From Bacillota bacterium (GTDB lineage: Bacteria > Bacillota > Clostridia > Peptostreptococcales > Anaerovoracaceae), in assembly GCA_017557505.1 (NCBI GenBank), contig JAFYYP010000013.1, positions 1 to 64,000 of the forward strand: DNA of 64,000 nucleotides. The letters run 5' to 3'. Position 1 is the stretch's first letter. Every line of letters starts with the position of its first letter. Positions 41,614-50,524 of the stretch are shown here, one piece after another. The position numbers and the translations under genes were made by a program. Below the pieces are notes generated by a model, which was not told the DNA's origin, did not search any database, and saw nothing but the letters and a program-made list of their open reading frames with translations.

Positions 41614-42807
41614 TTAGACCTCCCGGGGCTTGATGCCCAGGATCTCTTCCTTCAGACCCTGCATGTTCGCCAGATTGCCGATGATGATCGCTCCAACGAG
41701 TTTATCATCGCAATAGAAGCGCTTTTCGTAAGAACGGACGAACTTCTTATTGACCGCGAACAGATCCGGCTGGCTGTTATCGCTCACTTCAGTCGTGTAG
41801 ACCTTGGACGGATCTTTGCCGACGTCGCCGCAAGAGAACATGGAGATCTCAGGCGAATTGATGATCATGGAGGAATCCGTCGGCTGGATCGTCGCGGAAC
41901 CGCCCGCAGCGTTAATACCGGCCACCCTGCCCTGTTCCAGTGCCTGAGACCAAAGCTGCCAGTTGATGCCGTACTCGGCACAGTCGCCGCAGGCATAGAT
42001 ATCCTTGGCGCTCGTTTCGCATTTCTCGTTGATCATAACGGAGCGCGTGCACTTGATGCCGGAAGCCTGCGCCAGTCCGATGTCTGCGCGCACGCCTGTC
42101 GACATGATGACGAAATTGCAGGGGAATACTCTGCCGTCCTTGAGTTTTACGTATTCGACGTGCCCGTTTCCGCCGATCTCTTCGATCGTGACTCCCGTAT
42201 ACACCGGGAACGACGTGATGGCTTCTTCGAGTTTTCTCGCGCAGTCTTCGTCGAGGAAACGCGGCATCAGCATGGGCAGCGCTTCGAGCACGGTCACGTC
42301 CAGTCCGTAGCGGGACAGTTCGAATCCTGCTTCGAGCCCGATGACGCCGCCGCCGATGATAACGGCTTTGCCTGTGTCGACAGACAGTCTCTTCACCTTC
42401 ATCAGGTCTTCGTATCTGCGTACGACGACGACTTCAGGCAGATCTGCGCCGGGAATGGGCGGCACGAAACCGTTCGCGCCCGTCGCATAAATCAGACGCT
42501 TATAAAAGAACGATTCGCCTGCAGACGTATGGATGAGTCGCGAAGAATTATCGATCGAGCGGACTTTCGTGCCGAGCTTGAGTTCGATATCGTTCTCCTG
42601 ATACCACTCCGGTCCGAACACGACCGTGCGGCCGAGTTCGTAAGAACGCAATGGCGTTTTCGTCAGCATGGGACGGCTGTAGGCAGGTACCTTTTCGTCG
42701 CCGATCATCAGGACGCTTCCGTGTTTGTCGATCTCGCGGATGCCCTGTGCAGCGCTGACCGCCGCAATACCTGCACCGATGATGATGTATTCGTAGATCT
42801 TCTGCAT
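41614..42807 (-). CDS. FAD-dependent NAD(P)H oxidoreductase (NirB-N / rubredoxin reductase-like)
   Basis: A 397-residue pyridine-nucleotide-disulfide-type oxidoreductase. FAD-binding YIIIGAGIAAVSAAQGI is at the N-terminus, the NAD(P)-binding AVIIGGGVIGLEAGFEL in the middle, and the second FAD motif DIYACGDCAEY later. No redox-active CxxxxC disulfide is visible, which places it with NADH:rubredoxin/ferredoxin reductases and NirB-type N-termini. It lies between the ferredoxin and molybdoenzyme genes with gaps of 1-3 bp. A sensible reading is that it takes electrons from NAD(P)H and passes them through the ferredoxin to the molybdoenzyme; this is inference. Confidence 0.88.
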   Translation of the reverse strand: MQKIYEYIIIGAGIAAVSAAQGIREIDKHGSVLMIGDEKVPAYSRPMLTKTPLRSYELGRTVVFGPEWYQENDIELKLGTKVRSIDNSSRLIHTSAGESFFYKRLIYATGANGFVPPIPGADLPEVVVVRRYEDLMKVKRLSVDTGKAVIIGGGVIGLEAGFELSRYGLDVTVLEALPMLMPRFLDEDCARKLEEAITSFPVYTGVTIEEIGGNGHVEYVKLKDGRVFPCNFVIMSTGVRADIGLAQASGIKCTRSVMINEKCETSAKDIYACGDCAEYGINWQLWSQALEQGRVAGINAAGGSATIQPTDSSMIINSPEISMFSCGDVGKDPSKVYTTEVSDNSQPDLFAVNKKFVRSYEKRFYCDDKLVGAIIIGNLANMQGLKEEILGIKPREV

Positions 42808-42810
42808 GTC

Positions 42811-43377
42811 CTACACCTCCTTCAATGCCTTTACGAGATTCGCAGGCAGTTTGACGATGAGGTTCGGGTCCGTGATGTCCGCGATAGGCAGGAAACTGCG
42901 TTCTGCCGCAGATACGCCGAATTCGTTCTGCAGTTCTTCGATATCGCCGAATTTCAAAGACCTCGTCGGGCAGGCGCCGCAGCAGGCCGGTTCGTATCCG
43001 CGCGCTCTCAGATCCGCGCAGGCGTCGCACTTCTGCGCCACACCTTTTGTCAGAGAGAACGAGACCGCGCCGTTCGGGCAGTTCCACATGCAGCTGCCGC
43101 AGCCCATGCAAAGATTGTCGTCATGGACGACCGTACCGTCTTCTGCTTTATGCATGGCTCCTGTCGGACAGGCTTTGACGCAGTTTGCGTCTTCGCAGTG
43201 GTTGCAGGCGCCGGAAAAATGCGCGTAGACCTTCTTGTCGCCCGCCTGCACGGAGATCGTCTCCACGCGGCGGAAGAACTCGCCCGGCTGCAGGCCGTGC
43301 AGATCCTTACACGCGACCTGGCAGGCTCCGCAGCCCAGACAGGTATTCATGTTGAAATAAAAACCTAATCTTCCCAT
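42811..43377 (-). CDS. DmsB-like ferredoxin with four [4Fe-4S] clusters
   Basis: A 188- or 189-residue iron-sulfur protein of the DmsB/HycB/PhsB electron-transfer family. Four cysteine groups are visible: CLGCGACQVACK at the start, CNHCEDANCVKACPTGA, CMGCGSCMWNCPNGA, and CDACADL with CCGACPTRS, enough for four cubane clusters. The usual membrane-anchor partner (DmsC/NrfD) is not present. ATG at 43377 is chosen; a GTG two codons upstream is possible, and GAGGTG serves as the ribosome site. It begins 8 bp after the ruvX stop, so it may be read from the ruvX transcript. Confidence 0.92.
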   Translation of the reverse strand: MGRLGFYFNMNTCLGCGACQVACKDLHGLQPGEFFRRVETISVQAGDKKVYAHFSGACNHCEDANCVKACPTGAMHKAEDGTVVHDDNLCMGCGSCMWNCPNGAVSFSLTKGVAQKCDACADLRARGYEPACCGACPTRSLKFGDIEELQNEFGVSAAERSFLPIADITDPNLIVKLPANLVKALKEV

Positions 43378-43385
43378 AGTCACCT

Positions 43386-43820
43386 CTATTCTGTCTTTCT
43401 ATGTGCATCCAGATAACTTTGAAGAATGATAACGGCCGCCTGGCGGTCGATGATCGTCTTTCTTTTTTCGCGGCGCATATCGGCTGCGATCAGCACGTCT
43501 TCCGCGATCTTCGTCGTAAAACGTTCGTCCTGGAAGACGAATTCCAACTTCATTCCCAGGCTTCTCGCCTTGTTCTGCAGTTTTTCGACAAATTCCCGCA
43601 CCTTCTGCGTCTGCGGGCTGTCTTCGCCGGAAAGCATCAGCGGCAGGCCTGAAACGACAGTACTGACGCCGTATTCCTTCGCCAGATCCAATACTTTGGA
43701 CGTATCCTTCTTGATGCCGATGCGCTCGATCGTCATGACCCCCTGCGCGCTGATCAGCAGCGGGTCGCTGACGGCTACGCCTATCGTCTTATCTCCGATG
43801 TCCAGTCCCAATACTCTCAT
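43386..43820 (-). CDS. ruvX: RuvX/YqgF-family Holliday junction resolvase-like nuclease
   Basis: A 144-residue RNase-H-fold protein. Key stretches are MRVLGLDIGDKTIGVAVSDP (catalytic Asp), VVSGLPLMLSGEDSPQT, FQDERFTT (Glu) and the final Asp in IIDRQAAVIILQSYLD. The family is implicated in 16S rRNA 5'-end processing as well as junction resolution. It follows ireB in the standard alaS-ireB-ruvX order of Bacillota. A terminator-like hairpin lies between ireB and ruvX, so its expression is probably reduced by attenuation. Confidence 0.93.
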   Translation of the reverse strand: MRVLGLDIGDKTIGVAVSDPLLISAQGVMTIERIGIKKDTSKVLDLAKEYGVSTVVSGLPLMLSGEDSPQTQKVREFVEKLQNKARSLGMKLEFVFQDERFTTKIAEDVLIAADMRREKRKTIIDRQAAVIILQSYLDAHRKTE

Positions 43821-43843
43821 ACATGCCCTTTTACTTCAAAACA

Positions 43844-43864
43844 AGCGGACTGGTCCAGTCCGCT
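43844..43864 (-). terminator. Hairpin between ireB and ruvX
   Basis: AGCGGACT (43844-43851) and AGTCCGCT (43857-43864) form a perfect stem; on the minus strand it is followed by TGTTTTG. This is a moderate terminator that probably allows read-through into ruvX. Confidence 0.65.
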
Positions 43865-43895
43865 TTGCTTTGCTGTGTACAGAGAACCGCGTTCT

Positions 43896-44144
43896 CTATT
43901 TCTTCAGGAAGCTCCTCAGAAGCTCCTCTACCAGATCGTCACGTTCGATGTGGCGGATCAGGTTTCTCGCGTTGTTGTGACCCGTGATATAGGAGGGATC
44001 ACCGGAAAGAATGTATCCGACCATCTGATCGATCGCATTGTAACCCTTTTCCTCCAGCGCGTCGTAAACGGTCTTGAGGATGTCTTCCGTCGTTCTCTGC
44101 TCGGGCTTTTCCGGGCTGCTGAACAGTATCGTTTTTCTCTCCAC
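43896..44144 (-). CDS. ireB: IreB-family regulatory phosphoprotein (UPF0297)
   Basis: An 82-residue protein of the IreB family. In Enterococcus IreB is phosphorylated by the PASTA kinase IreK and tunes cephalosporin tolerance. Family-specific stretches are [27 protein letters not shown], the [18 protein letters not shown] box and [14 protein letters not shown]. The start is GTG at 44144 behind a consensus AGGAGG. It has its own promoter just downstream of alaS. Confidence 0.95.
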   Translation of the reverse strand: MERKTILFSSPEKPEQRTTEDILKTVYDALEEKGYNAIDQMVGYILSGDPSYITGHNNARNLIRHIERDDLVEELLRSFLKK

Positions 44145-44180
44145 TTTTTACCTCCTGTTAATCTCTCTTGTCTACCCCTT

Positions 44181-44209
44181 ATTATAACTTTTTCTGCCTT
44201 GTTAAACAA
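44181..44209 (-). promoter_or_regulatory. Promoter of ireB
   Basis: Read on the minus strand: TTGTTT (44209-44204), a 17-bp spacer and TATAAT (44186-44181), about 37 bp before the GTG start. The -35 lies in a GCCTTG/CAAGGC hairpin just behind the alaS stop. Confidence 0.7.
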
Positions 44210-44222
44210 GGCTTATATGCTT

Positions 44223-46865
44223 TTATTTTGCCAGGTCTTCCATCAGCTTCTCCGCGACCGCGAAGGCGTCGCCGAGTTTGCTGAGATCCTTCGCGCCGGC
44301 CTGCGCCATGTCGGCCTTGCCGCCGCCACCGCCGCCTGCAGCCTTCGCGATCTCTTTGACCATGTTGCCGGCGTGGTAGCCTTTCTCCGTCAGATCGTCC
44401 GTAACGGAGACCATCAGGGTGCCCTTCTCGCCGTTGACCGTCGCGAAGACCATGACGACAGCCTTTTCCGCGGCCTTGATCTGGTCGGACAGGCTGCGAA
44501 GTTCGTCGATCGAAGCGTCTTCAAACGTGTGTTCGATGAGTCTGGCAGCGCCGTACGTCTTTGCGGACTTCAGCAGATCGCCTGCGCCTTCCTGCGCGGC
44601 CTTTGCCTTCAGTTCCTCGAGTTCCTTCTTGACGGCTTTCAGTTCTGCCGCGACGTCTTCGGCTCTCTTTTCGAGGCCAAGCGCATTTGTCTTCAGGGAA
44701 GCGGCTGCCGCGTCGATCCTGGCCTGCTCTTCCGCAAGCAGATTGTTGACTGCAGCGCCGGTGACTGCCGTGATCCTTCTGGTTCCCGCCGCGACGCCCT
44801 GTTCTGCCACGATGTGCAGGCACCCGATCTGTCCGATGTTCGCGACGTGCGTGCCCCCGCAGAATTCCATGGAGAATCCGGGTACGTTCACGACGCGGAC
44901 CGTATCGCCGTACTTTTCGCCGAACAGCATCATGGCGCCGAGCTTCTTTGCCTCTTCGATTGGCATGACCTCGGTCTCGACGTCCGTGAACTTCAGGATC
45001 TCAGTATTGACGATGTCTTCGACCTTCGCAAGATCTTCTGCCGCGATCGCTTCGAAGTGCGTAAAGTCGAAGCGAAGTTCCTCTTCATTTACAAGGGAAC
45101 CCGCCTGTTCGACGTGGTCACCGAGCACGGTGCGCAGCGCTTTCTGCAGCAGATGCGTTGCGGTGTGATTCCTCGCGATCGCGTGTCTTCTGAGCGCATC
45201 GACGCAGGCCGTGACAACGTCTCCGACGGAGACTTCGCCAGCTGTAATAACTGCCTTATGGACATAGACAGAACCGACCTTGATGGTATTCGTGACCGCC
45301 GCGGTGAAGCCGTCGCTCTCGATGACGCCGGTATCGCCGACCTGGCCGCCGCCTTCTCCGTAGAACGGCGTGCGGTCGAGGACGATGCGGATTTCTTCGC
45401 CTTCGCCGGCGGTCTGGAACGTATTCATGCCGCGGACGAGTCCGATGACCTTCGCATCCATGGCGAGGCTGTCATAGCCGGTGAATTCGGTCGCCGGGAA
45501 GTCCTTGAACATGGCGCTCTCGTCGAGCCAGCCTTCGTTGTCTTCCGCTTTTCTCGCAGCTCTGGCCTGCTCTTTCTGTGCTTCCATTTTTGCGCGGAAT
45601 CCTTCTTCGTCGACGGTGTAGCCCTGCTCCTCGGCGATCTCCTGGGTCAGCTCGATCGGGAAACCGAACGTGTCGTACAGTTTGAAGACCTGTTCGCCGG
45701 TCAGCTGGTTCGTGCCGGCAGCTTTCGCTTCGGCCATGTAGCCGTCGAGCACGGCCGTGCCGGATTCGATCGTCTGGTCGAACTTCGCCTCCTCGATGCT
45801 GATGATCTTGCGGATATACTCTCTGCGCTCTATCAGCTCAGGATAAGCTTTTCCGTACTGTTCGAAGACTTTTTCTGCCACGTCGTTGATGAACGCGCCT
45901 TTGATGCCAAGCAGTCTGCCGTGGCGGGCCGCTCTTCTCAGCAGTCTTCTGAGGATGTATCCCCTGCCCTCGTTGCTGGGCAGGATGCCGTCCCCGATCA
46001 TGAACGAAACGGTGCGGACGTGGTCGGTGATGATGCGCAGCGATACGTCGGTCTTCGCGGCGCCGTCGTGGTAAGGAACGCCGGACAACTTGCAGACCTC
46101 CTGCAGGATCTCGTGCATCGTGTCAATGTTATAGATGGAGTCGACGCCCTGCATAATGCAGGCCATTCTTTCGAGGCCCATGCCGGTATCGATGTTCGGA
46201 TGCGCCAGGGGCAGATAACTGCCATCTTCCTGACGGTCGAACTGGGTAAAGACGTAGTTCCAGAATTCCATGTAACGGTCGCAGTCGCAGCCGGGCTTGC
46301 AGTCAGGTTTGCCGCAGCCGTATTCCGGGCCTCTGTCGTAATAGACTTCGCTGCACGGACCGCACGGACCGGTGCCGATCTCCCAGAAATTGTCGTCTTT
46401 GCCGAGACGGACGATGCGCTCCGCGGGCATGCCGACCTGGTTTCTCCAGATGTCGAACGCTTCGTCGTCTTCGAGATAAATGGTCGCCCAAAGCTTATCC
46501 TTGGGGATATCGAGCCACTCCGGGGACGTGATGAATTCCCAGCCCCAGTTGATGGCGCCTTCCTTGAAATAGTCGCCGAACGAGAAGTTGCCGAGCATCT
46601 CGAAGAACGTCGCGTGGCGGGCTGTATGGCCCACGTTGTCGATGTCGTTCGTGCGGATGCACTTCTGCGCTGTGGTCATCCTCTTGCGCGGAGGGGTCTG
46701 CGCGCCGCTGAAGTACGGCTTCAGAGGAGCCATGCCTGCCGCGATCAGAAGCAGAGACTTGTCGTTTTCGGGGATCAGGGAATAACTGTCATGTCTGAGA
46801 TGGTCTTTTGTTTCCCAGAACTGCAGGAACTTCTCGCGCAGTTCGTTCACGCCCATGTATTTCAT
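44223..46865 (-). CDS. alaS: Alanyl-tRNA synthetase
   Basis: AlaRS, 880 residues, complete. The class II catalytic domain starts with NELREKFLQFWETKDH. The editing domain has the zinc-binding HTATHLLQKAL and CGGTHVANIGQIG motifs. A C-Ala domain with the glycine-rich AAGGGGGGKADMAQAG segment ends the protein. A cysteine group (CGKPDCKPGCDCDRYMEFWN) sits in the catalytic domain, as in other AlaRS. It is transcribed from its own sigma-70 promoter; the 84-bp upstream region is too short for a T-box leader but contains an inverted repeat over the promoter. Confidence 0.97.
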   Translation of the reverse strand: MKYMGVNELREKFLQFWETKDHLRHDSYSLIPENDKSLLLIAAGMAPLKPYFSGAQTPPRKRMTTAQKCIRTNDIDNVGHTARHATFFEMLGNFSFGDYFKEGAINWGWEFITSPEWLDIPKDKLWATIYLEDDEAFDIWRNQVGMPAERIVRLGKDDNFWEIGTGPCGPCSEVYYDRGPEYGCGKPDCKPGCDCDRYMEFWNYVFTQFDRQEDGSYLPLAHPNIDTGMGLERMACIMQGVDSIYNIDTMHEILQEVCKLSGVPYHDGAAKTDVSLRIITDHVRTVSFMIGDGILPSNEGRGYILRRLLRRAARHGRLLGIKGAFINDVAEKVFEQYGKAYPELIERREYIRKIISIEEAKFDQTIESGTAVLDGYMAEAKAAGTNQLTGEQVFKLYDTFGFPIELTQEIAEEQGYTVDEEGFRAKMEAQKEQARAARKAEDNEGWLDESAMFKDFPATEFTGYDSLAMDAKVIGLVRGMNTFQTAGEGEEIRIVLDRTPFYGEGGGQVGDTGVIESDGFTAAVTNTIKVGSVYVHKAVITAGEVSVGDVVTACVDALRRHAIARNHTATHLLQKALRTVLGDHVEQAGSLVNEEELRFDFTHFEAIAAEDLAKVEDIVNTEILKFTDVETEVMPIEEAKKLGAMMLFGEKYGDTVRVVNVPGFSMEFCGGTHVANIGQIGCLHIVAEQGVAAGTRRITAVTGAAVNNLLAEEQARIDAAAASLKTNALGLEKRAEDVAAELKAVKKELEELKAKAAQEGAGDLLKSAKTYGAARLIEHTFEDASIDELRSLSDQIKAAEKAVVMVFATVNGEKGTLMVSVTDDLTEKGYHAGNMVKEIAKAAGGGGGGKADMAQAGAKDLSKLGDAFAVAEKLMEDLAK

Positions 46866-46898
46866 AAAATGTACCTCCGGAATGATTGTAAATTTATA

Positions 46899-46935
46899 AC
46901 ACTTAATTTTATTGCTTTTCTGTATTAAGTGTCAA
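46899..46935 (-). promoter_or_regulatory. Promoter of alaS with overlapping inverted repeat
   Basis: Read on the minus strand: TTGACA (46935-46930), an 18-bp spacer and TAAAAT (46911-46906). Perfect half-sites ACACTTAA (46899-46906) and TTAAGTGT (46925-46932) overlap the -10 and -35 respectively, an arrangement suited to a repressor. Confidence 0.7.
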
Positions 46936-46949
46936 GTTTTCTTCGGGTT

Positions 46950-49900
46950 TTATTCGATGGCCTTCATGGATTCTGCCATGTCGATATTGTCGATCTTGCG
47001 GCGCAGCACCAGATTGATCAGGATAGCGAATACAAACGTGATCACGATCGAATAGACGTAGGACAACGGTGCCAGACGGCAGCCGAAATACATCTGTTTG
47101 ATCGTCACCTGGGCCATGACGTACCGTAGCAGCGCGATACCTGCCGGGATGCCGAACACAGCTGCGATACCGGTCAGGATCAGGTTTTCGCGGAACACGT
47201 ACTGGTCGGTCTCGTTCTGATAGAACCCGAGCACTTTCAATGTGGCGATCTCCCTCTTGCGCTCCGTGATCGAGATGTTCGTCAGATTGTACAAAACGAT
47301 GAACGCGAGCGCGCCGGAACAGATCAGCACGATGATAACGATATAATCCATGGAACTCAGCAGCGACCCGATGGTGCTCCGCAGGTCTGCGGCAAGGGTC
47401 ACGTCGAGGATATCGTCCGAGGACAGCAGTTCCGCAGCCGAGCGGTGCAGATCAGCTTCTTCGGGGAAGTTGACGTATGCGTTCTTGTAATCCGGAACAA
47501 AACCGAATGCTACCGCAAACGTTTCCTCTGTGACGAAAACGTAGTCGTACAGGTAATTGTCGAAGATGCCGGTGACCTTGAGATCCATCTTGCGCAGTTC
47601 ATCGTCCACCACGGTGATGGTATCTCCAACTGAGATCTTCAGATCCCTCGCCAGGCGGTAATCCACGACGGTCTCCCCTTTTCCGGGCCAGGCAAGCGCT
47701 TCGCCGCCTGTATGGATGTCGACGAAGTTCTGGAGCGGTTCACGGAACACGACGATATTCGCTTCTTCGGATCCGTCGTGATTCACATCCATCTGAGTGA
47801 TGGACAGGAACGCTGCGTCTGTGATCACGTTTTTATACTCTTTACGGAAGTCGTCTTCGCCCTGCGCGTCCAGAGGATCCGCAAAGGTTACGGCACCGTC
47901 ATAAACGCTGATCTCTTCGTACTGATAATCGACGATCTTCGAGATCGTGTCGCGGATGCCGAAACCGGTCAGCAACAGCGCTGTGCATCCTCCGATCCCG
48001 ACTATCATCATGATCATGCGCTTCTTGTACAGGAAGATGTTTCGGATCGAGACTTTGCGCAGGAAGTTCAGCCGTTTCCAGATCAGAGGGATCCGTTCGA
48101 GCAGCACGCGCTTGCCCGCCTTCGGCGCCTCGGGACGGATGAGCTGGGCAGCGGGTTCTTTGAGTTCCTTATGGATGACGAACCACGTTGCGCCGAGCGA
48201 ACACAGGATGTACAGCACCGTGCAGATGCCGAACATCTTCCAATCGAGCACGAACGCTGCCGGTCTGTCGATCGCGTACATGATGCGGTATACTTTCCAG
48301 ATCGCCATGGGCATGAACTTCGAACCGACGAAGAAGCCGACGAAACAGCCGATGAGAGACGCGCTGGACGCGTAGATCAGGTAGCGGCTCGCGATCGCTC
48401 CGTCGCCGTAGCCCAACGCTTTCAGCGTGCCGTCTTCCGTGCGCTGTTCGTCCACCATGCGGGTCATCGTCGTGATGCATACGAGAACAGCCACGAGGAA
48501 GAAGAACAGCGGAAAGACCTTGGCGATGCCCTTGACAATCGCCGTGTCGTTTTCGAGCGCGGCATAGCCGTTGTTCATGTCGCGGCCGAGGACGAACACG
48601 TTCGGTTCTTTTAATTCCTCGAGATCCACTTTCGCGTCGTCGACTTTTTGCTGGCCTTCTGTCAGATCTTCCTCAGCCTGAGCGATGTCCGCCTTTGCGT
48701 CGCTGATCTTCTTCTCGGCATCGGCAGACTTTGAATAATATTCTCTCAGGCCGTCGGCATATTCTTTCTCGCCGTCTTCGAGTTCTTTTTTACCGTCTTC
48801 ATATTCTTTCAGACCGTCTTCATACTCTTTCAGACCGTCCTCGTATTCCCTTTTGCCGTCTTCGTATTTCTGAAAGCCCTCCGCGTAATCCGCTTCGCCG
48901 TCTTCGTATTCCGCAAGGCCGTCGGCATATTCCTTCTCGCCGTCTTCGAGCTTGACCAGCGCATCCTGCAGTTCGACTTCCGCATCGTCGAGTTCGATCT
49001 TCGCGTCGTCCAGCTGTTTCTTTGCGTTTTCGAGTTTTTTCCTCGCGCTGCGCAGCTGACGGTTGGCGGAAGCCTCGGCGTCCGCGTAAGCGGCCTTTCC
49101 GGCATCGAGCTGCGCCATACCGTCCGCGTAGACGCTTTCTCCATAGGCGATCTGTGCCGTCATGGTCTGTACCTGTGCCGCCGCGTTGTCGTAATCTTCT
49201 CCGCTCAGATACGGCAAGCTCTGCTCGATCTGTTCTTTATAGGCGATGGCCTGGTCGAGCTGCTGGCGGGTTCCCGCGAGCTGCGCCTCGGCGTCTGACA
49301 GCTGCTGTGACGCCGCGGAAAGCTGCGCGTTGGCGTCAGCGCGTCCGGATCTATAGGCTTTCATGCCTTTTTCATATTCCGCCAGACCGTCTTCGTATTC
49401 TTTCTTGCCGTCTTCGTATTTCTGAACGCCGTCGTAATATTCAGCCCAACCGTCGTCGAGTTCTTTGCGCGCGTCGGCCAGTTCCTGTTTCGCGTCATCG
49501 AGCTCTTTCCGTCCATCAGCAAGTTCTGCTTCGGCGTCCTCAAGTTCTTTCTTGGCGTCGTCCAGTTCGACCTTCGCGTCTGCGAGTTCGCTCTCTGCGT
49601 CGCGCAGTTCCGCCCAGCCGTCATCGAGTTCTTTGCGCGCGTCAGCCAGCTCTTTCTTCGCGTCGGCAAGCTGCTTTTCCGCGTCAGCGATCTTCTGTCT
49701 GCCGTCCGCGATCTGCTCCCAGCCGTCGTCGATCTCCGCCTGGGCATCCGCGATCTTTTCGTTCGCTTCATCTTTCAAAGACATGTAGCGGATGTCTCCC
49801 CTCTCTTCGAGCAGTTCTTCCAGACGGTCCTGCGCTGCGTCCGCAGCGTCGTGATACGCGTCGGTACCCATGGCGGGCATATCAGTCAGACGAAGCAGGA

Positions 49901-50522
49901 TCTCAGTATAATAATCGGAATCGAAGGCGCCGGACAGCACGTAGGCAAACCCTGCGATCTTGCCGGAACCGAGGCTTGTCGATCCTCTTTCGAAATTCGC
50001 GTAATACGGAGAATTGACCGTGCCGACGATTTTGAACGTCTTCGTTGTGAACAGGTCGAGCGTATCTTCATCGTTGCTCGATGAGACCGTAAGGGTCTTT
50101 CCGACCTGGCCGGGTTTTGCGTACAATGCGTCCAGAACGACTTCGCCGTCGGATTCCGGCAGACGGCCGGATACGATGTCCAGCCGGTCCATGGCCGGGA
50201 GCATCGTATGAAATGCGAGCACGTTCTCGCCGCTTTTGTCCATTTCCGCAAGCACGTTAACAGAGACCGAACCCTCCGCGAGGAGCACGTTCGGCTCGTT
50301 CTGGAACGCAACGACGTCGCTGTCGGTCAGTCCCAGTGTGGAAACGAGGCGGAAATCATAGAAAAGCAAGTCCGTCAGATAATCGTCCGCGGTCTTGCGC
50401 ATTGAATCATGCGTTACGCGCAGGCCGATGAAAAAACCCACGCCAAGCGCGATGATAGCAAAAATGGATATGTAACGTCCCAGTGTGGAACGGATTGTTC
50501 TGACGAGAGAACGGCCGAGCAT
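46950..50522 (-). CDS. FtsX-like ABC transporter permease with giant coiled-coil domain
   Basis: A permease of about 1190 residues. One membrane helix near the N-terminus (ISIFAIIALGVGFFIGLRV) is followed by an extracellular MacB-PCD-like segment. Then come about 390 residues of coiled coil (nucleotides ~48,610-49,790) made of short repeats such as ADAKKELADARKEL and EYADGLAEYEDG. Three FtsX helices, a second extracellular segment and a final three-helix FtsX domain (IVLYNLTNISITERKREIATLKVLGFY) follow. Start: ATG 50522 gives the family-like MLGRSLVRTIRSTLGRY; GTG 50531 is also possible. The ATPase gene lies immediately upstream. The transported substrate is unknown. Confidence 0.9.
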   Translation of the reverse strand: MLGRSLVRTIRSTLGRYISIFAIIALGVGFFIGLRVTHDSMRKTADDYLTDLLFYDFRLVSTLGLTDSDVVAFQNEPNVLLAEGSVSVNVLAEMDKSGENVLAFHTMLPAMDRLDIVSGRLPESDGEVVLDALYAKPGQVGKTLTVSSSNDEDTLDLFTTKTFKIVGTVNSPYYANFERGSTSLGSGKIAGFAYVLSGAFDSDYYTEILLRLTDMPAMGTDAYHDAADAAQDRLEELLEERGDIRYMSLKDEANEKIADAQAEIDDGWEQIADGRQKIADAEKQLADAKKELADARKELDDGWAELRDAESELADAKVELDDAKKELEDAEAELADGRKELDDAKQELADARKELDDGWAEYYDGVQKYEDGKKEYEDGLAEYEKGMKAYRSGRADANAQLSAASQQLSDAEAQLAGTRQQLDQAIAYKEQIEQSLPYLSGEDYDNAAAQVQTMTAQIAYGESVYADGMAQLDAGKAAYADAEASANRQLRSARKKLENAKKQLDDAKIELDDAEVELQDALVKLEDGEKEYADGLAEYEDGEADYAEGFQKYEDGKREYEDGLKEYEDGLKEYEDGKKELEDGEKEYADGLREYYSKSADAEKKISDAKADIAQAEEDLTEGQQKVDDAKVDLEELKEPNVFVLGRDMNNGYAALENDTAIVKGIAKVFPLFFFLVAVLVCITTMTRMVDEQRTEDGTLKALGYGDGAIASRYLIYASSASLIGCFVGFFVGSKFMPMAIWKVYRIMYAIDRPAAFVLDWKMFGICTVLYILCSLGATWFVIHKELKEPAAQLIRPEAPKAGKRVLLERIPLIWKRLNFLRKVSIRNIFLYKKRMIMMIVGIGGCTALLLTGFGIRDTISKIVDYQYEEISVYDGAVTFADPLDAQGEDDFRKEYKNVITDAAFLSITQMDVNHDGSEEANIVVFREPLQNFVDIHTGGEALAWPGKGETVVDYRLARDLKISVGDTITVVDDELRKMDLKVTGIFDNYLYDYVFVTEETFAVAFGFVPDYKNAYVNFPEEADLHRSAAELLSSDDILDVTLAADLRSTIGSLLSSMDYIVIIVLICSGALAFIVLYNLTNISITERKREIATLKVLGFYQNETDQYVFRENLILTGIAAVFGIPAGIALLRYVMAQVTIKQMYFGCRLAPLSYVYSIVITFVFAILINLVLRRKIDNIDMAESMKAIE

Positions 50523-50524
50523 GG

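Noticed and set aside
41560..43368. A 602-codon open frame on the plus strand opposite the FAD oxidoreductase and ferredoxin
   Set aside because: Antisense shadow; no ribosome site or domain, and the minus-strand genes carry full cofactor motifs.
43875..46928. A 1017-codon open frame on the plus strand opposite alaS
   Set aside because: It is a shadow of the GC-rich alaS gene: its translation has no recognisable domain, whereas the minus strand encodes a complete AlaRS.
48740..49720. Repetitive DNA resembling a CRISPR or satellite array
   Set aside because: Units are irregular, in frame and code for coiled-coil repeats of the ABC permease; there are no constant-length spacers.
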